DNA of 64,000 bases from Microthyrium microscopicum. Taxonomy: Eukaryota > Ascomycota > Dothideomycetes > Microthyriales > Microthyriaceae. Positions 45,489 to 56,500 of the stretch are shown here, piece after piece. The notes under the pieces are model-generated. The model searched no databases and was not told the DNA's origin. It worked only from the letters and a program-made list of their open reading frames with translations. Location: positions 1,073,563 through 1,137,562 of the forward strand of contig MU004234.1 of the NCBI GenBank assembly GCA_010405405.1, given 5' to 3'. Numbering within the stretch: the stretch's first letter is position 1; each line of letters begins with the position of its first letter. The position numbers were made by a program, and so were the translations under genes.

Positions 45489-47228
45489 GATGTATGATGC
45501 TAATGTGTTCAACCAAAAAACCTTGTGATTTCAGGGTCATTGGCTTTTGCTGCCTTGGAGTTCAGGACCAGTGCAATAGAACATGGCACGGGGATCATAT
45601 CCTTATCAGGGAAAACAGTCATGCTTTTGACATGTACGCTACTCTCCCACTCCGTTCTTGTATATACCTTTAAATCAAGACTATTTCAACTATCTGTAGG
45701 CTTAGCTCAGCCTTACACGTGTATATTCGACTAGTGAACTGGTCAGTCCACTGCGGAATTTCGACTTGCTCCTCCATGGTAGCAAGCTCAATATGCTAGT
45801 TATTTTTGGTTCTATGAAAGGATGACATGTCAGACGAGATGAACAGTCACGATGCTTACTTATGTTGCAATCTTGGAGGATGAGAAAATGCTACCATTTG
45901 CCCGGTTCAAATCCCAGTTACTTCAGCCTCATATCTCACCAAAACCGGGCAGAAGGTTTGCCTCTTGAAAGCAATCTTAAGATCTAGACCCTGCATTTCA
46001 ATTTCGTATCCTTACACTTATCACGAGTTTTGACCGAGGCCTTACCAGGAACCAACGTGTATTTGCGACAAGGGTCACTTAACCCTGTATAGATCGATAT
46101 TCGTTGCGCCGGGTGATGCTATGAGACTACACTCGTGGCAGGGCATAGTGGACGCTGGCGCAACAGAACAAACTAGGAATCGCCTGTTTTCAGCCCAAAG
46201 AGTCAAGACCTACCTGCGTGTCACGGCGCTCTTTTGATACGTCCAAGATGCGTGAAGCGTAAGGAAATATTACCATCAATTAGCACCATGTGGTCTGGTG
46301 GATACAGTAAAACGTGTACCTATCAAATCCATCGCAAAATATCAAAAGAGACACATCCAAGAAGAAACAAGAAAAAGCAGAAGGAAACAAAACTCAACAT
46401 TCTTGATTTGATGTTCGCCTCCTATCAAATTCTAAGACGGGAAATAGGATCGGGCAGTGCTCACTGATTTTAGAGGCTGAATGGGCAGAGGAAGATAAAT
46501 TTACCTTCTGTTATGCATGCAAGCAACCTAGAAAATCCAGCCACAACCGCAGCCACGTTATCTTACAGTACTCGCCAAGTCGCTGCTAAACAGCGATCCT
46601 GATGTTGTTGTTGGTGGTCGTTGGTTGGTTGCCAATCTTGACCTGCCTAACTTCCTGCCCTTTTCTTCGCCAGGCTCTTCCTCCCACGTCTTGAGGCTCG
46701 GCGCAGGGCAGAACGAGATGGTGCCGTGGGCCTATTTCGTCCCTTCTAATATTACATCTCCATCTGCCCTCCTGTCAGAAATGTCAGATCCATGCCTTCT
46801 CCCTAAACCTTGCCTTAGTGGCTGGACCAAAAACATCGAATGCAAAAGGGCCACTTTGTTTCCTGTGTTGCGCCCAAGATATGTCAAGGCTATGCCTGTC
46901 GATAGATCTCTTGTAACTGACTTGGGTGGGAGTTTAGGAAAACAAATGGGTCTTGACAACGCTCAGCCATTCAATTCAGGCTAACTGGCTGCTGGTCAGC
47001 CTTTTCTTGTTGCGTTGTTTGGTGGGTGGTGAGTAGTTACTTGGTTGTTCAAATAAACAGAGGACTGCTCCTTCTGTTCGTTGAGATTATGTTTACTGTC
47101 ACTTGATATCATTTGTCGTTCACTTGAGAGCAGTCACTACATTTCAAATCAAACTCACATACCTACCTATTTAGTCCATTCCAAGTCCAGTCTCTCTTCT
47201 CTCAGAGCTCTTCTATCACACGATCGCA
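45489..47228. other. Intergenic region
   Basis: 1.74 kb with no supported gene; frames at 46625-46984 and elsewhere begin at non-ATG codons and show no domain. The last ~150 bases are CT- and AC-rich and probably leader of the GH76 gene. A tRNA B-box-like GGTTCAAATCC at about 45906 lacks a matching A box. Confidence 0.5.
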
Positions 47229-48447
47229 ATGAGACTTTACTCAATAGCTGCCCTGGTGGCAGCATTCCATTCAGCTCATGCGATTGACTTGAATTCACAA
47301 GATCCAGGTTTGCTATTTCCCCTCGGAATTGAAGGACAAGTCGCTGATTTCTCTAGGATCTATACGTGGAGTATCCCACAAAGTAGTTTCGAATTTGGTC
47401 TCAATGATGCCTGGGGGACTTCTACCACAAGCTCCACAATACTACTGGTGGGAAAGCGGCGGCAGTCTAGGAGGCCTTCTCGAATATTGGCATGCCACTG
47501 GAGATGGATCTCAAAACGCTATGATAACACAAGGCCTCCTGTCTCAAAAGACCGCAGCCAACAATTTCCGCACTGGTGATTGTACCGGCAATGACGACCA
47601 AGGATGGTGGGCACTCACTGCAATGTCGGCGGCTGAATATGGACTGCCACAAGTACCAGGCAACCCAAGCTGGCTGTCGCTTGCTCAAAATGTATTCCAA
47701 GAGTTCACCACTCGATGGGATCCCACCACCTGCAACGGAGGCATGGGCTGGCAGATTGCTTCTGGTGCAAGTGGCTTTCACTACAAGAACTCAATCTCCA
47801 ACGGACTGTTTTTCCAACTGGCTGCGCGTTTGGCACGCTTCACTGGAAATCCTGACTACACCAACTGGGCCAACAAGATCTACGACTGGACAACATCCGT
47901 GGGCCTCATAGACAATGACTTTAAGGTGTACGACGGCGCTGACGCCACGAAAAACTGTGTTGGGCTGGACCACAATGAATGGAGCTACAACGTTGGCGTC
48001 TTCCTCTATGGTGCGGCAGTGATGCAGGATTACACAAACGACCCCAAATGGGCACCGCGCACAACTGGGCTCATCAAGTCAACGGGCTCTTTTCTCAAAG
48101 ATGGAGTTCTATTTGAGAAACAGTGCGAGGTTGATGGCAAATGTAACACAGACCAGCAATTCTTCAAGGCGTTCCTTTCCAGGTGGCTGGCTGCAACTGC
48201 AGTCATGGTGCCATCTACACAGGGCGCTATATCACCAATTCTGGGGGCATCAGCAACGGCAGCCGCAGCAACGTGTGCTAGTGGTGGACAGCAGCTGTGC
48301 GGCTCTCGTTGGTACACCAAAGCAATTGATACAGTTACAGGGGCCGGGTCACAGCTGGCGGTTCTGGATGTGATGAATGGCCTCCTTACGACTTCCACTG
48401 GCAAGCCGGGGAAGGCCAGCAAGAAAGCCAAACGGTTTGCTGCTTAA
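47229..48447 (+). CDS. GH76-family endo-1,6-alpha-mannosidase, Dcw1/Dfg5-like
   Basis: Secreted enzyme thought to cleave or transfer the GPI-anchor mannan core and cross-link GPI proteins into the cell wall. Exons 47229-47307 and 47357-48447 (49-bp intron with a weak GTTTGC donor) give 389 aa. A signal peptide MRLYSIAALVAAFHSAHA is followed by IDLNSQDPGSIR. PGGLLPQAPQYYWWESGG and EYWHATGD match the family. The catalytic Asp pair is in GNDDQGWWA (D106, D107). HNEWSYNVG is also typical. The C-terminus ends GKASKKAKRFAA with no hydrophobic tail, so a GPI anchor is not predicted, unlike yeast Dcw1/Dfg5. Its substrate links loosely to the mannosyltransferase near the other end of the island. Confidence 0.92.
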
Positions 48448-48898
48448 TCTTTTCATGTCTACGTTGTAATTGTAATTGTAATGTTTTGGTGTTTGGTTTT
48501 AGCATAATGAGATACCTTGGGTAGACGGAATACATAGACGAGCGTAGCATAGCCAGTAATTTAATTAGTTATTTCCAATCAAGAACTGTTCAATATGATG
48601 TTTGTCTTGAGCTTTTGAGGAAGAGTTTGCTACAGAAAGGATAATTCTACCAAGTTGAGCTTCTTCTGAGGTGGTATAGGTCATGGCAAGCAGATTGAAC
48701 AATGAGTCTTTTGCTCTTCAATGCTTGTTACATCCAGCATGTACTTTGTCCGCCAGAACATCTGTTTGTATACTGACGCGCTCTTTGCCATCATCAGTTG
48801 ATATTCCCAGCAACGACGAAAACGTATATGAACATTCCAGTACGCCACCGACGATTCAATTCAGCTCATTATTCCCACCGTCAAGAGCTTCAACCAAG
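48448..48898. other. Intergenic region / possible N-terminal extension of the viperin-like gene
   Basis: 451 bp. From the ATG at 48683 to 48898 the viperin frame stays open for 72 extra codons without similarity to viperins, so it is more likely leader than coding. Confidence 0.5.
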
Positions 48899-49921
48899 AT
48901 GGCTTTATCACGCCTCCTAGAAACAGCCATCTCCCGACCAATCCTCACCACCTCCCTAGCAATCACCCTAGCCTACGCCAGCATCAAATACTACCACCAA
49001 CGCTCCAACGACTCTTCCAAACCAATCTCAGTCAACTACCACTTCACGCGCCACTGCAACTACCAATGCGGCTTCTGCTTCCACACCGAAACATCCTCCC
49101 GCCAACTCCCCTCTCAGGACTGGCAACACGGCCTGCACCTCCTCAAACAAGCCGGCATGCTTAAACTAAACTTCGCCGGCGGAGAACCATTTCTCTACCC
49201 GAAAACTCTCAGCGCCATGTGCCGCTATGCAAAAGACGTACTTAACCTCGAATCCGTAAGCATCGTCAGCAACGGTTCGAAAATCACGGAGCGCTGGATC
49301 AGAGAAAATGCAAAATATGTGGATATCATCGCCGTCAGCTGTGATAGTTTCAATCCAGAAACCAACATCGCCATCGGGCGCGGCACGAGCGGTGAAAATG
49401 TTACGTTTCTGCGTCGTGTGGCGAGTTGGTGTGCACAATACGGTATAAAATTCAAGATGAATACGGTCGTGTGTAGTTTGAACTGGGACGAAGATATGGC
49501 CAACCATATTGTGGCGTTGGCGCCATTTCGATGGAAAGTGTTTCAGTGTCTACTCGTCACGGGTGAGAATGAGAATGAGGAGCGCAAGAGAGATGCGAGG
49601 AAATTGTTGGTTAGTGATGAGCAGTGGAAGGTGTTTTGTGAGAGACATGGGCATTTGGAGTGTTTTGTGCCGGAGAGTAATGAGATGATGAAGAGTAGTT
49701 ATTTGATTTTGGATGAGGATATGTGCTTTTTGGATAAGGGGGATGGGGAGGAGACGAGGAGTGAGAGTATTCTCAAGGTTGGTGTGAGGGAGGCTATGAA
49801 GCAGGTCAGGTTTGATCGGGAGGCGTTTGTGAAGAGAGGTGGAGTTTATGAATGGGGAAGGGAGGAGGAGAGTGGTTGTGGTAGTGAGAGTGGATTGTTG
49901 ATGGAAGAGTTGGAGTTCTGA
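48899..49921 (+). CDS. RSAD2: Viperin-like radical SAM enzyme (RSAD2 family)
   Basis: Animal viperin converts CTP to the chain-terminating ddhCTP; prokaryotic and fungal viperin-like enzymes make related ddh-nucleotides. From ATG 48899 the protein is 340 aa (human 361). An N-terminal hydrophobic or amphipathic helix (LLETAISRPILTTSLAITLAYASI) parallels viperin's ER/lipid-droplet anchor. SVNYHFTRHCNYQCGFCFH holds the CxxxCxxC cluster (C53, C57, C60). LNFAGGEPFLYP is the SAM-binding GGE motif. Further viperin signatures are VSIVSNGS, AVSCDSFNPETNIAIGRG, FRWKVFQCLL.GEN, VPESN.MMK.SYLILDE.M.FLDKG, SILKVGV.EA and KRGGVYEW. Animal viperins end in Trp; this protein instead has a Gly/Ser/Glu tail ending EELEF. 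A 412-aa form from ATG 48683 is possible. No intron. No nucleotide kinase or other usual viperin partner is adjacent. Substrate (CTP or UTP) cannot be told by eye. Confidence 0.93.
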   Translation: MALSRLLETAISRPILTTSLAITLAYASIKYYHQRSNDSSKPISVNYHFTRHCNYQCGFCFHTETSSRQLPSQDWQHGLHLLKQAGMLKLNFAGGEPFLYPKTLSAMCRYAKDVLNLESVSIVSNGSKITERWIRENAKYVDIIAVSCDSFNPETNIAIGRGTSGENVTFLRRVASWCAQYGIKFKMNTVVCSLNWDEDMANHIVALAPFRWKVFQCLLVTGENENEERKRDARKLLVSDEQWKVFCERHGHLECFVPESNEMMKSSYLILDEDMCFLDKGDGEETRSESILKVGVREAMKQVRFDREAFVKRGGVYEWGREEESGCGSESGLLMEELEF

Positions 49922-52440
49922 AAATAAAGATGGTGTTGGGCGCTTGGATATGGATATGAAAGGGATGAAGTTAAATTTAGTAGATGCTTCAGTTCTGGAT
50001 CTGCTCGTTCGATTGATCCTGCGAGGATGAAATTGTTAGGAGAAGGATTAGAAACAAAATTCATAATGGAGATAATTAATCAATAGTAGATTCTAGGAAG
50101 AAAGACTGTCATACATCTTCCTCAAGCTACAGACGAATGACCCCAACCACTGCCCAATCTACAATAGAGATGGTGGTTGACAGCACAAAAGCTATATGTA
50201 TCGTTACTGTTCTCAAGAGTTTTGGGAAGCGATTCTACCTTTTGACATTGGCCGAGAACAACACATCGCAAAGGCACTTGTGCACTCCTTTCTACACTTG
50301 AATCTCTCGTTATTTAGTTTGAATCAGTCAAAGTCAAATTCAAATTCAAAATCTGGATCTCTTCACTCCATATAAGGTTGTCACTAGATGCTTGGCCTCA
50401 ATTGATACACTTTTGAGACTTATTTCAAGAAGCTAATCGGGTCCGAGATAGGCTGAACATTATCCGATGCATATTTTAAAAATTGCCAACCTCTGAAAAC
50501 CATCGGTGAGAAGTCTCGATGTTCTAGAGTACTTTATACCTTTAGGAGACTCGTCATACATTCAATTTCGAGGTATTTCATGACACCAAGAAAACGTCAA
50601 AATGGTCTACGATCTCGATTATGGAAATTGGCATGTGCAAAAACTCCTTCTAGAACGAACGACAAGTTCCCATGCAGATCAGCTCTACTCCGTATTACTT
50701 GCATATCAGACTACTGGTGGAGTAACTTTGCGGGGTGACACCCGCTACTGGGTTTGGTCAACTAACAACACCGGGGAAGCAAGGGGATCGGGCAGATACT
50801 GAAACCTGGTAAACGAATAAGATAGACGTTCAAAAGATGTATTATTTGTTGATCATTTGAGAAGTGACAGATGTGCATCAAAAATCGCTTACAATTTTTC
50901 ACTCATCATTTGATATAACGCGTCTTGCGCATCCATTTTTAGTCTTCTCAGTCTCCACGATCTTGCCTTTGCACTAATTCCCGATGCCGTTATTTGCGCC
51001 GCTAGTTCACTCGTTGGCGGTTTTGGTGGCGTGTTCTGAAGACCACTCGTCTGCTCCTATTCTTTCCCATCACCCAACCACCGTCTTACGACCGCTAGCC
51101 GAAGCTATTGTGGCTAGCATAACTTTTCGAACCTGAGATGCACGCGACCTCATGATGTATACGTCATGCTTCATACTGGCGCTCGATGTCTACATACACC
51201 TCGCGCACTCTGCGCGAGGTGAACCACATTCGAGATACGGATGATTTCCCCCTGCTAGATATGGAACATGTCGAATACGCGATACTGTAAGGCAGAGTAG
51301 CAGTCAATGCAAGGCGACATTATGGTAGGAACGAGAAAGGGATCGTCACCTAGGATGACAACTAGGATTCGCCTTGGAAATACGAGAACGCCGCACCCAT
51401 TTGACATGTTCGCGCTAACAGTTCCATGTCCGCAGAGACTACTGTAGCATTGGATCGTTGGAAGTTCATCGGAGACGCCGTTTTTGCAGGTCATCAAGGA
51501 CGAAGGAAAAATTGTCGCTAGCAGACGTTGTTTGTTGAGTTATCACAAATAATTTGACGAAGGACAAGACTCGGAGCGCCGCTTCGAAGCGTGACGGCGA
51601 AGTTCGGCAGCACTTGTCGGATTTGTACGACGTTGGCGCAAAGGAGAGGCGAAGATGAAGTGCATGATGGGAGATTGAGACAAGAATCACCAAGCGGCCA
51701 GCGAATCTCGAGTCAGATGTGCGCATTATTGCAGCACCCCGCACGAATTGGTGGAGTCCTCATTCTTTGCGCAGATGCACGTTAGCAAAGGCCCAAGCAG
51801 GCAAATTGCAGACTGGTCGTAGCGGGTAATGAATTAAGAGAAGCGACGTTGATTTGGTGGCTGGATGGAGTAGTAAACGGGGCCCAGAGTAAATGCGTGT
51901 GATGTTAGAAATCGCAAGCTTACTGGCCACCGCTTGCCACTATCCGATGCCACATGGCTACCCCAGGCTTGAAGATGGAGTTGTGGTTGACTTTTTCTGC
52001 TCTCCGCCTGGAGAAATTGCGGGACTGACCACTTTGAATGGATGGGAGTGGGGAGACACTGTGGAGCATTAGTGGATCATTATAGCTGGGAGGTCTAACT
52101 GCTTGTAGGACTGCTCCGACGATCGTGTCTGTTTAGGCCAGTAAAGAGCAGTCAATTCAATTCTGACATTTCCAAATTCCGTCCGTCCGTAACCCTGTGG
52201 ATTTTGTGAATGCTACCCTGACCACTTTGGTATACAGAACTGGACCACTGACCACAGGTCCACAGGTGACCGCCCTTGCAAGACGCGGAAGCCGACTCGA
52301 GCCAAACTCCTTTGAGCTTACTTGGGCCTCACTGACAGGAAATTAAAACATGGCAACTTCTTATCTCAGTTCTTAGACCCTAACCCTGCCCGTCCGCGGG
52401 CTCCCTCCGCAGGAGGGTCTAAGGCCAACTCAGACCTTTT
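49922..52440. other. Gene-free transition to the right RIP block
   Basis: 2.5 kb of near-normal composition. Short frames at 50602-50802, 51255-51497 and 51466-51744 show no recognised domain. It may contain decayed gene or transposon remnants, but none can be named. CA and TG are still common up to about 52500, so the whole stretch escaped strong RIP. Confidence 0.5.
52372..52423. repeat. Short GC-rich foldback at the right block edge
   Basis: CTTAGACCCT plus CCTGC on the left arm pairs with GCAGG plus AGGGTCTAAG on the right arm, around a GC-rich loop containing CCGCGGG. The CTTAGAC(T/C)CT arm is shared with the foldback at the other block edge (6118-6270). Confidence 0.6.
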
Positions 52441-53510
52441 TAGTATGACGCGCTTCATGGTTATTAGTAAATGCCTATATTATTATAACTATGTCCTTAC
52501 TACTAATATATATATATTTTTAATAATTCTACTATTATTATAATTACTATCTTTTCCTTTATTAATTCTATAAATTATACTTCTTATTAGAAGTACGCGT
52601 TGTAGAGGAAAGTCTTATAAAAATAACCTAATTTCTATATAGGCTAGGCATACCTCTCTTTAGTAATAATAGTAGTAAAGGTAGATTTATCTTTATAATA
52701 ATAAAGAGTCTATATTTATGTATCTTTAATAATATAATAACTATAATAGATTTTAGGAATACCTTAAGTAAGATTTAATATAAGCCTAATAATGCTAAAC
52801 TATTAGGTTATTTATAACTAGTAGTAATGACAATACTATAGTAGAGCCTAAATTTAGCTAAATAAAAGCTTACTATAATACTAAAATATATCTAAGATTA
52901 GAAGATAACTATAAAATTGTTTCTTTTATTATAGGCTAGCTAAAAAGATAGTTATAGCAATATTGTTCTTGATAGTAATCTATACACCAATGTTATTGCT
53001 TACTATATGCTTTTAAAGAACATTATAAAAGAGTTATTAAGTAATAGGATTTTGCTAGAGTATTATACTAATTCTAGATTATAGATAGAGTTTTGTGCCC
53101 TTATAAAACTTATAGGTTTTAACTGCTTTAGTAGTAGAGTAGATAGTATAAATATTAACTTTAAGAAAGCTATTAAGAAGATAAGGAATACTATACTTAT
53201 TTAGATAGCCTTTCTTTATAAACTTATACGTAATTAGGATTATAAGATATATAAATAAAGTAATAAGCTAGAATAGAAGCTTATATATATAATTATAGTA
53301 ATTATTCTTTATTAGTAGAGTAGAGAAATAAATAACTATCTAGTAGCAATACTTAGTATCTATTTACTTAGGTTAAGTATAAAGAGATAGGTTATAGACT
53401 TATTAGTAGCTCTTAGAGTATATACTAGTTATAAGACTATACTAAGGTATATAAAGAAGGTTTTAAGATAGGCCTTAGTATATAATAGTATTATACTTAG
53501 TATTAAATAT

Positions 53511-53598
53511 AAGATCTTATAAGATCTTTAAATATATTATAAGATCTTTAAATATATTGTAAGATCTTTATATATTTTATAAGATCTTTAAAAATCTT
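53511..53598. repeat. 20-bp tandem repeat, about 4 copies
   Basis: The unit AAGATCTTTAAATATATTAT begins at 53521, 53541, 53561 and 53581. Each unit contains the palindrome AAGATCTT or close to it. Copies differ at a few A/T positions. Confidence 0.8.
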
Positions 53599-56500
53599 AA
53601 GTTTATAACCTTAAAAGAACTTATGCATTGCTAACGCCTAATATATAGAGAAACATTAGATAACGCGTACTAAATTATTAGGCTATCTTATATTATAATA
53701 ATATAAACTTTGTATTTTGTAAGCGTAATGAGATAGTAGGCAATACTATAACTATAGTAGCTATTACTACTACTATTATTGTAATCTATTTATCTTTACT
53801 TCTAGGAGGACTAATATAAGATATATATAATCTAATAAAGGAGTTTAACTAGAAATCAATATAGGAAGGCCTATTAGTAAAGGCTAACAGCTAAGGAGGT
53901 AAATATATTAAAACTATTAGCTAGTGCCTTATTATAGACGCTTTAAAACGTAGCATTCTAAATATTATTAAACCTTAAATTATAAAGCATAAAAAGAATA
54001 AATACTAGCTTAGTATGCTAGACATTAATATACTTATACTATATAAGATAAAGTTTAATTAGCTTAGCGTTATTATAGAGAATAAGGAAATAATAGATAG
54101 TACTTACTAAGTATATAATAAAATTTTCTTATAATATTTTAGCTTCCTAAAACCTTTAATTAATAATGTAGGAGACGTAGCCTTATTATTAGATATTATA
54201 GCGTCTATTTTATCCTCTTTACCTAATTCTAGACTAGATACCTCTTTATCTAGTGTAGCCTATTCGTTTTCTACCTAAATATATAGTAGGAGTTTATTAG
54301 TCTATTATATCTCTAGCTAGAATAAATCTAATATAGATATATCTAAGAATATATCCTTGTCTAGTAGCGGCCCTAAAGATAATAACTATAATAATAAGTA
54401 GATTAATATTAAAGATAATAATACAAATAAGCTTAATAATAGTAAAATTAGAGAGGTATTTAATAAAGAAGGTAGTATAGATATTAAGTCTATTAGTAAT
54501 ATAAGTATGTTTCTTAATTCTAGACGCGATATTCCTCTAGTAAATTCTATACTAGTATTATTATCTAGCATCTTAGGTATAGTTAGTAATAAAAACTCTA
54601 CTAATAGTTTATAAGTATTAGATTTAAGTGCTAGGATCTTTAGAAAGAGGCTATTTCTTACCTATAATAATTAGTTAAGCATAAAGATTAATTGCTCTAT
54701 TAAGGCTAAGGCATTTAATGAAATATAACTATATAATTTAAGGAAGTTTTTTTATTTAGTTTCTAGGTAGTTCTATATATATATAAACTACTTCTTCTAT
54801 ATTATTTAAACCTATTAGGATTTCTCTAAGGTTAATATATTAGCTCTATATTCTATTATATATAATATTAATATATAGGGATAAAACTATAGAAAGTATA
54901 ATAATGCCTAAACCTATTAGGTTATTTTTATCTTAATATAAGGATTTAGTAGTAAAGTCTTAGCATTATTTTTATAGAGTATAGACTAGAAAGGTTACTA
55001 TCCTAAGTATATTAATAATTTATTCTTTACTATCTTAGAACTACTTAAATTTTATATTAATAGGTTATCTCTAGAATAGTTTAATAAGATTATTAAAGAT
55101 ATTTATTAAATAGCCTTTATAAGAAAAGCATAGGATAGGCGCCTAGATAGGAGTAATAATATTAAGTTCTAAACTATATATTAGTACTTATAAGAGATTA
55201 AGTTACTCTTAACTATATAATATATCCTTAGGTATAGTAATATTAAACTTTTGCGCTTTCTAGTTAACTCTCTAACTATTTACTTTTATAGTACTAGTTA
55301 GAATAACTATAGGGATAAGATACTATAGCTTAGGTAGAACTTATTTAATATAAATACTTCTAAACTTTAAAGGTCTATTCTAGCCTTAAGCTTAGTTAAC
55401 TAGGAAGGCTATAAGAACTCCTTTAAGCCTATAGATCTTAGACTAGAGCATTTAAATAGTAACTATAGTAAAGATATAAAGTCGTTTAGTAACTTAACTT
55501 ATAATATTAAGGCAATATTTAATAGAGTCTACTTTTATAATATATATATACGTTATTTATAAGACGTATTTATACGTACGTTTATATATAAGGCTAGTAA
55601 TAAGTATACTAACGCTAGTATAAAGTATAATATATTCTTATTATACTAGAATCTAATTAAAGATAGCTTTACGAAGTCTTAACCCTAGTCTATAATTAAG
55701 AACTATGGTTTGTATTATAACTTGCTAGATATAAAGAGGATAGGACTTAATAAGCTTAATATTAAAGCTAAGTCTTTTAATTATAAAACTACTATTAGGC
55801 AAGATTATATAGGAAATAATATTATAACTAGGCCTATTAATATTCTTAACTAAGACGTTAATAATAATGACTTAAATATATAAGAAGAGGTTGCTATAGA
55901 GGAGACTATAAGTAATATATTATTTAATAGAGATAATCCTAGCGTATTTAAAGCTATGGAAGTTAATTTATAAATATATATTTATCTAAGGTTTCTATTT
56001 TAGTTGTAATTTATATAAGGTTAAAATTATAGTAGGATGTAATAGGATCTTATTTATTATAATATAATCTAATTAATATTAGAAAATATTAGATAATGTA
56101 AGATAATGTAAGATAATGTTAGCTAATAGGATCGCGCTATTTAATTTAGCCTTACTAATAAATACTTTCTTATTTCTATAATAGGATTAATTTAATAGAT
56201 AACTCTAAGCGCGTCCTAGATATAGGATAGTATATTAACCTTTATTATACGTTAAATATAGAGGAGTTTAGAGTTACTATAATTTCCTATTTAAGCGTTA
56301 GTTATGTCTATTTATTAGTTTAAGCTTATTCTATATTAGCTTAAAGTATAGAGATAAGGGTAATTTTATGCCGCTAGGTAAACTAATATTATCTATATTA
56401 ATAGTTTAAATTAATATCTTAGCCTTGCTTATTATAATATAGGATTCTTTATAAAGTAATATATAGAATAATAGATAATTATATTCTATCTCATATTAGT

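Noticed and set aside
45895-45920. tRNA B-box-like GGTTCAAATCC
   Set aside because: No A box or acceptor-stem pairing could be found at a proper distance upstream, so it is not a tRNA gene.
46625-46984. 119-codon plus-strand frame upstream of the GH76 gene
   Set aside because: Begins with TTG and shows no family pattern; more likely untranslated or intergenic.
47229-49921. GH76 gene plus radical SAM gene as a biosynthetic cluster
   Set aside because: Each protein belongs to a well-defined unrelated family; no core biosynthetic enzyme, transporter or regulator accompanies them.
51255-51744. Two overlapping minus-strand frames as a decayed gene
   Set aside because: No recognisable domain in either frame and no splice signals joining them; left as unannotated transition DNA.
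52377-52386. Telomere-like CCCTAACCCT
   Set aside because: Only about one and a half units, and explained as part of the foldback arm; not a telomere or an interstitial telomeric array.
54386-54571. Short frame inside the right AT block
   Set aside because: Leu/Ile/Ser-only composition is what RIP-mutated DNA yields by chance.
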